Shown here: one piece after another, positions 1 through 5,572 of the stretch
Layout of the letters: the number at the start of each line of letters is the position of its first letter
How positions within the stretch are numbered: the first letter of the stretch is position 1
Assembly: GCA_034006575.1 (NCBI GenBank)
Contig: JAVESN010000038.1
Location: 1 to 15,789, forward strand
From: Methanimicrococcus sp034006575
GTDB taxonomy: Archaea > Halobacteriota > Methanosarcinia > Methanosarcinales > Methanosarcinaceae
Direction: 5' to 3'
Length of the DNA: 15,789 bases
Position numbers and translations under genes: made by a program
The notes under the pieces: model-generated
Databases searched by the model: none
The model's input: only the letters and a program-made list of their open reading frames with translations
Told to the model about the DNA's origin: nothing

Positions 1-77
1 TGGATTGGGATTAAACGAACTATAATGGAATGAATGATTGAACGGATTAAGAATAAAATAAATTAATAAATTAATAT

Positions 78-127
78 TTGAATGATTAATGTTGAATGAT
101 TAATGTTGAATGATTAATGTTGAATGA
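78..127. repeat. 14-bp tandem repeat upstream of ramA, about 3.6 copies
   Basis: The unit TTGAATGATTAATG occurs three times without change at 78-91, 92-105 and 106-119, followed by a partial fourth copy from 120. The array ends about 45 bases before the ramA start, so it lies in the promoter or 5' leader of that gene. The rest of 1-171 is very AT-rich and shows no gene. The function of the array is unknown. Confidence 0.9.
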
Positions 128-171
128 ATTAGAAATGATAAAAAATCATTAAAAATGGGTGGATAGATAAG

Positions 172-1800
172 ATGTATGTCATTGCATTAGATATTGGAAC
201 AAGCGGCTTTCGAGCACAATTAATTGATCAAAAAACAAACAAGACTCTTAAAACCGTAATAACGATGGGACACCCTCTTCCGGGTGGAAACGTAATCGAC
301 CACCTTGAATTCGCAATCGTCACGGGGGAAGATGTGGCCAACGAAGTGATTCTTCAAACCGTAAAAAAGATATTCAACGCCTTTGAAATCGATTTAAAAG
401 ATGTCAATTATGTCGCCGTTTGCGGCAATCCGATTCAGCTTTCTCTTTTCCAAAATATTGAAATTCGAGATTTGGCATACGCGGGGGAGACGAAACAGAA
501 AAAGCTCGGCATTGAAAATGTGGAGCGTGAAGCGCGTGTTTTTCCGGCGAGTGAAATTTTTTCGGGAATTCTTGATTTGCCGAATTGTCAAATTATTGTT
601 CCGCCCGCCATAAAACACGAAATCGGTGCGGACGCCTTAGCCATGATGACGGAAACGGATTTTTATTTACAAGAAAAACCGTGTCTGGTCACGGATTATG
701 GAACAAACGCGGAAATGGCTATTAAGATCGGAGATAAAATCATTACGGCCAGCGCCGCCGCCGGTCCGGCCATTGAAGGACAGGGCATCCCTTGCGGAAT
801 GTTGGCCGCGCCGGGCGCTATCAGCGATTTGAACATTGAGGGGGATTATTGGCGTTTAACCGTTTTGGACGACATGATGCAAACCGCAAAAGGAGATTTA
901 ATAAATCCGATTACGGGAGAAGTCATAGAGAAGGGAGAAATAGAAGCTGTCGGAATTACGGGAACGGGCGTTATTTCGTGTGTTTCAATCATGTTAAAAA
1001 GCAAATTAATGACGACTCTTCCGAAACTTCCAAACGGCAAAGTTATTCTTGGAAACGGCATTGAAATCACAGAAAAAGATGTCGTTGAAATCGGAAAAGC
1101 CATCGGAGCCATCCGCGCGGCGCAATTGACTTTAATGAATGCGGCCGGATTAGATTACGATCAATTGGAATACGCGTACATATCGGGCGCGACCGGAACG
1201 TACGTGGACGGCAAAAAAGCGTCCTATCTCGGCTCCGTTCCGAATTATTCAAAGAATGTCATTCAGTTCGGAAACACGTCCATCAGTTTGGCGCGCAAAT
1301 TGGCGACAAATCCGGAAAAATTAGAAGACATCAAAGCGATGGCAAAAAGAATACAGGCCGACCATTTAATGATGGCCACTTCTCAAACATTTAAAGATAT
1401 TTACATTTGCGAATTGTCCTATTGGGAACAAGGCATGCCGATAGAAATGTATGACAGTATGCTTGAAATGTTTAATGTGAAACCGTTTCCGCGGGATGGA
1501 AAGGAGCAAAATTTTGAGCGGCGCGTCATTCGCGATATCGACGATGTCGGAGAAAACGGAATCCAGATGGTAGAGCATATCGGCGTTTATTTAGAAGCGC
1601 CAGCGGTCGGATGTATTTTCTGTCATAAATGTGAAGAATCTTGCCCGGAAAACGCGATTAAGGTTAAGAAAATGGAACCGGACAATTATATTGTCATTGA
1701 CAGCCAAAAATGCCTCGGCTCCAGCTGCAAACGCTGTATCACAAATTGCCCGAAAAATGCGGTCAACCACGCCATATTAAAAGTGGTCCGAAAGGAATAA
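172..1800 (+). CDS. ramA: RamA-like corrinoid protein reductive activase (Fe-S, ATP-dependent)
   Basis: The 542-residue product matches the RACE/RamA family (COG3894). In methylotrophic methanogens RamA uses ATP to reduce the inactive Co(II) cofactor of methylamine methyltransferase corrinoid proteins to Co(I). The N-terminus has an ASKHA-like phosphate loop (LDIGTSG, about residues 6-12) and the family motif GHPLPGGNVIDHL. The C-terminus carries two ferredoxin-type cysteine sets, C481/C484/C487/C491-P and C514/C519/C522/C526-P, expected to bind two [4Fe-4S] clusters. The length matches Methanosarcina RamA. The ATG at 172 has a GGTGGA ribosome-binding site at 158-163, and the gene ends with TAA. 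No corrinoid protein or methyltransferase gene lies in the window, so the exact partner (methylamine, methanol or other) is inferred from family likeness. A paralogous activase with another partner is possible. Confidence 0.9.
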   Translation: MYVIALDIGTSGFRAQLIDQKTNKTLKTVITMGHPLPGGNVIDHLEFAIVTGEDVANEVILQTVKKIFNAFEIDLKDVNYVAVCGNPIQLSLFQNIEIRDLAYAGETKQKKLGIENVEREARVFPASEIFSGILDLPNCQIIVPPAIKHEIGADALAMMTETDFYLQEKPCLVTDYGTNAEMAIKIGDKIITASAAAGPAIEGQGIPCGMLAAPGAISDLNIEGDYWRLTVLDDMMQTAKGDLINPITGEVIEKGEIEAVGITGTGVISCVSIMLKSKLMTTLPKLPNGKVILGNGIEITEKDVVEIGKAIGAIRAAQLTLMNAAGLDYDQLEYAYISGATGTYVDGKKASYLGSVPNYSKNVIQFGNTSISLARKLATNPEKLEDIKAMAKRIQADHLMMATSQTFKDIYICELSYWEQGMPIEMYDSMLEMFNVKPFPRDGKEQNFERRVIRDIDDVGENGIQMVEHIGVYLEAPAVGCIFCHKCEESCPENAIKVKKMEPDNYIVIDSQKCLGSSCKRCITNCPKNAVNHAILKVVRKE

Positions 1801-1836
1801 CATGGCTTGAAAAAAGAAATGAAAATAACGATACAT

Positions 1837-1875
1837 AAAACAGATTTAAATTTATTTTTAAATCTGTTTTTGTAT
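1837..1875 (+). terminator. Hairpin terminator of ramA
   Basis: A perfect 14-bp inverted repeat pairs AAAACAGATTTAAA (1837-1850) with its complement at 1857-1870, across a 6-base loop. The right arm ends in a T run. It begins 37 bases after the ramA stop codon. Confidence 0.8.
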
Positions 1876-1956
1876 TTTCATAAATATATTGATAAACATA
1901 ATCATATTCTGTTTTTTTAATTTTTCCGATTCTTTAAAAAAAATATGAAAATAAAT

Positions 1957-2003
1957 TTGAAATAAAAACGTTAAAAATAATATTTGAAGTAAAAACGTTA
2001 AAA
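1957..2003. repeat. Two 20-bp direct repeats upstream of the agmatinase gene
   Basis: Copies at 1957-1976 and 1984-2003 differ at one base (TTGAARTAAAAACGTTAAAA) and start 27 bases apart. Each contains the palindrome AACGTT. They lie in the gene-free stretch 1876-2201, which is otherwise very AT-rich. Just before the gene, AGCCG at 2137-2141 and CGGCT at 2173-2177 could form a weak stem in the leader. The repeats may be a paired protein-binding site or simple repeat drift. Confidence 0.6.
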
Positions 2004-2201
2004 GATTCAAATCAAAAATATTTAGAATAAATATTAAAGTTCTTTTTAAAAAAGATATTATTAAAGAAATAAATTTGAAATTAAAATTATTAAAAAACGA
2101 ATTTTTAAATAGAAAAATACTTTATTGTTGTTTAATGAGCCGATTTGAATCTGTATTAAAAGAGATTGCAAACGGCTTTATAAAATAATGAGGAACTGGT
2201 A

Positions 2202-3083
2202 ATGTTTATACCGACGACTTTTCATGATGCTCTTTATGATTACGAAGACGCCGAATATGTAATTTTTGGCGCTCCGTTTGACAATACGTCCTCTTTTAGA
2301 CCCGGAAGCCGATGGGCTCCGGACAGAATGAGAGAGGCGGCGATTAACTTTGAGACGTACCACCCGAAATATGATTTGGATATGGTGGACATATTGGTTC
2401 ATGATGCCGGAAACTCTTTTGTCTCCGTCAATATCGACGAAACGTTGGAATGGATTTACGAAGACACCAAACAAATTGTTGACGACGGGAAATTCCCGAT
2501 AATGATCGGGGGCGAGCATTCTTTAACGTACGCGCCGGTTAAAGCCTGTTACGACGCGTGCGAAGAAAAAGATGATTTCGCCGTTTTGGTTTTAGACGCG
2601 CACTTTGATTTGAGAACCGATTTTCGCGGATTGAAAAATAATCATGCTTGCGTTTCACGCCACATTTTAGAAGATATCACCAAAAATTATGTTTCAATCG
2701 GCATTCGCAGCGGTCCGCGAGAAGAATGGGAATACGCGAAAAATGAAGGAGTGAAATATTATTCCAATGATGACGTTTTTGAAAACGGTATTAAAGAAAT
2801 CATTAAAGAAACGATGGAATATTTAGACAGCGACCATATTTACTTATCACTGGACATGGACGCGATTGACCCCGCTTTTTGTCCGGGGCTCGGAACGCCG
2901 GAACCGTTTGGAATGACGGACCGGGAAGTTCGAGACGTTTTGCGCGCGTTTGCTCCCAAAACAATCGGCTTTGACATTGTCGAAATCGCACCGGAATACG
3001 ACAACGGACAATCCGCGATTTTAGCAACAAAATTGATGAGGGAATTTATTTTTGCGCGCGAAGCTTCTAAAAATAAGCTTTAA
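2202..3083 (+). CDS. speB: Agmatinase (ureohydrolase family)
   Basis: This 293-residue protein belongs to the arginase/agmatinase family. These enzymes use two Mn2+ ions to hydrolyse a guanidino group to urea, and agmatinase yields putrescine for polyamine synthesis. The metal-binding motifs are complete: GGEHS (H106), DAHFDLR (132-138) and SLDMDAIDP (D218, D220, D223). The N-terminal FGAPFDNTSSFRPGSR block is typical of agmatinase-like members. The ATG at 2202 is preceded by GAGG at 2190-2193. A TATA-like CTTTATAAAATA at 2176-2187 is so close to the start that a nearly leaderless transcript is also conceivable. Substrate choice (agmatine or another guanidino compound) cannot be read from sequence alone, but agmatine is usual in methanogens. 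The gene stands alone and ends with TAA. Confidence 0.88.
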   Translation: MFIPTTFHDALYDYEDAEYVIFGAPFDNTSSFRPGSRWAPDRMREAAINFETYHPKYDLDMVDILVHDAGNSFVSVNIDETLEWIYEDTKQIVDDGKFPIMIGGEHSLTYAPVKACYDACEEKDDFAVLVLDAHFDLRTDFRGLKNNHACVSRHILEDITKNYVSIGIRSGPREEWEYAKNEGVKYYSNDDVFENGIKEIIKETMEYLDSDHIYLSLDMDAIDPAFCPGLGTPEPFGMTDREVRDVLRAFAPKTIGFDIVEIAPEYDNGQSAILATKLMREFIFAREASKNKL

Positions 3084-3266
3084 AATTGAAAAACAAACGA
3101 TAATTCAAACCGTTTAAACATTAAAAACGAATAAAAAAAATAATAAAAATTAAAAAACAATAAATTAAAAAACAATAAAATTAAAAACCGTAAAAACAAT
3201 ATTATAGAAATAATTTTTTAAAAAGAATAATGAAATCAATCATTCTTTCTCAAAACGGTTTTTAAA

Positions 3267-3395
3267 TTATTTCTTATTTTTCTTTTCTTTTTTTCCGAAT
3301 ATATAAGAACAACCGCCATTTTTGTAATGATTCAAAAGAAGAATCAAAGCAATCGGAATGAGAATAATAAGCAAAAGTTGGAGTGTTTTTTTCAT
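3267..3395 (-). CDS. 42-residue single-span membrane peptide
   Basis: This is a short gene reading MKKTLQLLLIILIPIALILL, then LNHYKNGGCSYIFGKKEKKN and KK, ending with TAA. It has a clear AGGTGA ribosome-binding site (3401-3406 on the opposite strand) four bases before the ATG, the same type seen for its two upstream neighbours. Residues about 5-21 form one hydrophobic helix with two lysines before it. The tail is basic and carries a GGCSYIFG motif with a single cysteine. A TATA-like element lies near 3449-3459, so it probably has its own promoter. I do not recognise the family. The ribosome-binding site and the membrane-peptide layout are the reasons for calling it a gene. The remaining sequence between the agmatinase stop (3083) and this gene is A-rich and shows nothing else. 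Confidence 0.6.
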   Translation of the reverse strand: MKKTLQLLLIILIPIALILLLNHYKNGGCSYIFGKKEKKNKK

Positions 3396-3550
3396 ATTTT
3401 CACCTGGTTTATTTTTATATTTTTTATCATTTAATTTCTTATAGGAAGAGATATAAAAAAATATTAAAAGAAATGAGTAAAAATTTTAAATTCAAACAAC
3501 AAATTCATTTGAATCTATAAATACTATTGGAAACACAATGGTTTAAAAAC

Positions 3551-3565
3551 ATTGATTAAATCAAT
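3551..3565 (-). terminator. Palindrome at the end of the 136-residue gene
   Basis: ATTGATT-A-AATCAAT is a perfect 15-base palindrome that starts at the stop codon of the leftward gene. It could act as a weak terminator hairpin or a binding site. No strong T run follows, so the call is tentative. Confidence 0.3.
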
Positions 3566-3975
3566 TAAATGAATCGGGAAGAGCGAATCATATCCAAGAG
3601 CAGCTTTAAATTTTCTTTGGATTCCGGTCCGACACGAATTGTAATCGCTTGATCGTTGCGCTCATTATAAAGGTCGCCCTCGTAACCGTTTTTGAGAGGA
3701 AGAGAGCGAATCACGATATTTTTTGGAAGTTTTTTAATGGAAAGAACGGAATAATTTTTTTTGAGATCATCATCAATTAACCGAAAATTCTGATAAGGAT
3801 CTTTTCTGCAAACGATTTGTATCAAAACGGATGTGTTTGAAGAAACAAAACCGTAATCCACAAACTCGAATTCGGCATTTGCGGGAATCAGAATAAGAGC
3901 GTTTCCGCCATTGTCTCCCGTAAATTGTTTTGATTTAAAATTTGATTTACGAAATAAACGATTCAAAAAACCCAT
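3565..3975 (-). CDS. Hypothetical protein, 136 residues
   Basis: I do not recognise this protein. The start at 3975 (MGFLNRLFRKSN) is chosen over the upstream ATG at 4005 because AGGTGA lies at 3981-3986, five bases before it. The N-terminus is short, basic and amphipathic, and could touch a membrane or partner. The rest looks like a soluble alpha/beta domain with alternating hydrophobic strands (NALILIPANAEFEFVDYGFV, TSVLIQIVCR) and a C-terminal helix (ENLKLLLDMIRSSRF). There are no metal-binding motifs or transmembrane helices. It lies between the UPF0147 gene and the 42-residue peptide gene, all leftward, but the gaps of 243 and 169 bases argue against a tight operon. It ends with TAA. Confidence 0.75.
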   Translation of the reverse strand: MGFLNRLFRKSNFKSKQFTGDNGGNALILIPANAEFEFVDYGFVSSNTSVLIQIVCRKDPYQNFRLIDDDLKKNYSVLSIKKLPKNIVIRSLPLKNGYEGDLYNERNDQAITIRVGPESKENLKLLLDMIRSSRFI

Positions 3976-4218
3976 TAACTTCACCTTTAAGATAAATAAC
4001 GTCATTGAAAATCAAAGAAGAAAAAATATAACTAGATTTCGATGAAATAAAATATAACGGAAAGATTAAATCGGAAAATAAAGAAAAAAACCGAAGTAAA
4101 AAAAGAATAAAAGAAAAACAAAAGAAGAACAAAAAAGAACAAAAAGAAAAATGAAATGAAAAAGTAAAAAAAGAAATGACTTTAAAATAAAATAAAAAAA
4201 GAAAATTAAAATGGGAAA
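3976..4218. other. Purine-rich intergenic spacer
   Basis: The + strand here is almost entirely A and G (long AAAGAAAAA-type runs), so the - strand is a pyrimidine tract. It separates the UPF0147 gene from the 136-residue gene. No gene or clear hairpin is visible. The U-rich RNA made leftward could terminate transcription after UPF0147, since U tracts act as terminators in archaea. Confidence 0.5.
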
Positions 4219-4491
4219 TTAAACTTCGGGGGGAATTGTTTCCAATTTGCTCAAAATGCTCCAAATATAAGTTCCGGTATGCATCGGAAGGTTGGGATCA
4301 TAGCTGACATCCGAAAGCGTTTTGAGCGCGGATGCGGCGCGTAAGAAAAGTTCTTGATTGTCGTCTTTTAAAACTTCAATAATTTCCGTAACGGAACGTC
4401 TGATGTTTCTTGGAACGGATGTGTCGTTTCCGATTACATCCAATTCAGCAATACATTGATCAATAGTTTTTTGATATTCATCGGTTGCCAT
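4219..4491 (-). CDS. UPF0147 family protein
   Basis: This 90-residue acidic, all-helical protein matches the archaeal UPF0147 family. The recognisable blocks are DTSVPRNIRRSVTEIIEVL, RAASALKTLSDVSYDPNLP and the closing helix TYIWSILSKLE. Its biochemical role is not established. The length fits the family, which is usually about 85-95 residues. The start at 4491 is fixed by AGGTGA four bases upstream (4496-4501). A TATA-like stretch near 4540-4552 would place the transcript start shortly before the ribosome-binding site. It is divergent from the zinc-ribbon gene across a 531-base spacer. It ends with TAA. Confidence 0.88.
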   Translation of the reverse strand: MATDEYQKTIDQCIAELDVIGNDTSVPRNIRRSVTEIIEVLKDDNQELFLRAASALKTLSDVSYDPNLPMHTGTYIWSILSKLETIPPEV

Positions 4492-4598
4492 AATATCACC
4501 TGAATCATTCGACCAAATCGAAAATCTGCCATTATTCCCTTTAAATTAAAAAATGACTCAAGATAAAATATCGGAAAGTAGAAAAAAAACGAAAGTAC

Positions 4599-4636
4599 GA
4601 TTTTCTAAATCCGAGAAGCATTCTTTTTAGAAAATC
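4599..4636. other. 11-bp inverted repeat in the divergent spacer
   Basis: GATTTTCTAAA (4599-4609) is the exact reverse complement of 4626-4636, across a 16-base loop. The small palindrome CCGATTCGG follows immediately (4636-4644). It lies between the UPF0147 gene and the zinc-ribbon gene, so it could be an operator, a terminator for antisense transcription, or part of a small RNA. Confidence 0.5.
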
Positions 4637-4671
4637 CGATTCGGTCTTTAAATTGATAATTAAATAAGCGT

Positions 4672-4740
4672 AAACATAATTTTATAAACGGTCATTTAGA
4701 CTGTACAGTAAGAAGAGAGATCCCTCCCATTTAAATTTAA
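4672..4740 (+). ncRNA. Possible small RNA with a C-rich segment
   Basis: A TATA-like ATAATTTTATAAACGG sits at about 4675-4690. Downstream, 4688-4732 is clearly richer in G and C than the surrounding AT-rich spacer. It contains the palindrome CTGTACAG and the C-rich run GATCCCTCCC, which resembles the anti-Shine-Dalgarno end of 16S rRNA and could pair with ribosome-binding sites. No clear terminator or known RNA family is recognised, so this is only a candidate. Confidence 0.22.
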
Positions 4741-4863
4741 CCTTTAAAAAAAATAAAAGAATGAGAAAGATTAATACAAAAAAGAACAATTCATTCATCC
4801 ATTCACTCATTTATTCATTCAAAAACAAAAAACGAATAAAAAATCAATCTTTCAAAAATAAAA

Positions 4864-5000
4864 ATGAATAACAAATAACGAAATATAATAAAAAATAACA
4901 AATAATGAAATATAATAAAAAATAACAAATAACGAAATATAATAAAAAATAACAAATAATGAAATATAATAAAAAATAGCAAATAACGAAATATAATAAT
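4864..5000. repeat. Five 27-bp tandem repeats upstream of the zinc-ribbon gene
   Basis: The unit AATAACAAATAAYGAAATAT plus AATAAAA repeats five times with an exact 27-base period. The variable base Y alternates C, T, C, T, C (at 4879, 4906, 4933, 4960, 4987), which gives a 54-base higher-order period. Each unit contains YGAAATATAATA, resembling an archaeal BRE plus TATA box. The array ends about 10 bases before the ribosome-binding site of the next gene. Apart from this array and the two candidates at 4599-4740, the spacer 4492-5022 shows nothing. Confidence 0.92.
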
Positions 5001-5022
5001 AAATAACAGGACGGAGAAAAAA

Positions 5023-5502
5023 ATGAGTTCGGATGATAATGTTAAAAAAATCGCAAAGTATTTGGAAAACGGCGGCACCATGTTGGCGAATCATTGTGGA
5101 GAATGCGGCGCGCCTCTTTTCAGATTTAAAGGAGAAATTATATGTCCGCTTTGCAGCGAAAACGAAACGGAAACAAAACAAATGATATCCGCCGCGTCCG
5201 TTCCGGCCGTTACTTCCAAAAGCGTTTCTAAAAAAGAAAAAGCTTTGCAAAAGTGCGCCCCGAAAGTTCCGGAAAAAATACCGCCTCGACAAACGCTGAG
5301 AGGAACGACGATTGAGAATTATGATGATTATACGATGGAAACGACCGTTTATTCAAGCGAAGAAGCAAAATTGCGCGAGTTGATTCTTTTAAAACTCAAT
5401 GCCGTCGCCGAAGAAATGCAAAACGAAAAAGATTCGAGACACCTTTTTGAATATTTAGAAATTATTGAAAAAGGATTAGATTTAATCGAACGATTGGAAT
5501 AA
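5023..5502 (+). CDS. SSSCA1/Auto_anti-p27-like zinc-ribbon protein
   Basis: This 159-residue protein begins with a short helix (DNVKKIAKYLENGGTMLANH) and a zinc ribbon with C25-X2-C28 and C41-X2-C44. This is the layout of archaeal Sjogren syndrome/scleroderma autoantigen 1 family proteins, whose role is unknown. A low-complexity Lys/Ser/Pro linker (about 50-95) follows. The C-terminal helical segment (about 112-159) is rich in Leu and Glu and may form a coiled coil. The ATG at 5023 has GGAG at 5013-5016, six bases upstream. The five repeats in front of it put its expression under an unusual leader or promoter region. It converges with hef, leaving a 59-base gap. It ends with TAA. Confidence 0.8.
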   Translation: MSSDDNVKKIAKYLENGGTMLANHCGECGAPLFRFKGEIICPLCSENETETKQMISAASVPAVTSKSVSKKEKALQKCAPKVPEKIPPRQTLRGTTIENYDDYTMETTVYSSEEAKLRELILLKLNAVAEEMQNEKDSRHLFEYLEIIEKGLDLIERLE

Positions 5503-5513
5503 AATTGACATTA

Positions 5514-5572
5514 AATCTTATTTTTATTTTATTTTATTTTTATTTTATTCTTATCTTTTTCTTATTTTTTAT
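5514..5572 (+). terminator. T-rich terminator of the zinc-ribbon gene
   Basis: The 59-base convergent gap and the first bases after it are dominated by TTTTATTTTATTTTTATTTT runs on the + strand. U-rich tracts without a hairpin are the usual terminator type in euryarchaea. The tract runs a few bases into the 3' end of hef on the opposite strand. Confidence 0.55.

Noticed and set aside
172..1800. Simple ferredoxin or 2-oxoacid oxidoreductase subunit
   Set aside because: The ferredoxin-like part is only the last 70 residues. The main body carries RACE/RamA motifs.
4815..5292. Leftward frames rich in FIIFRYLLF
   Set aside because: They translate the 27-bp AT repeats and are antisense to the zinc-ribbon gene.
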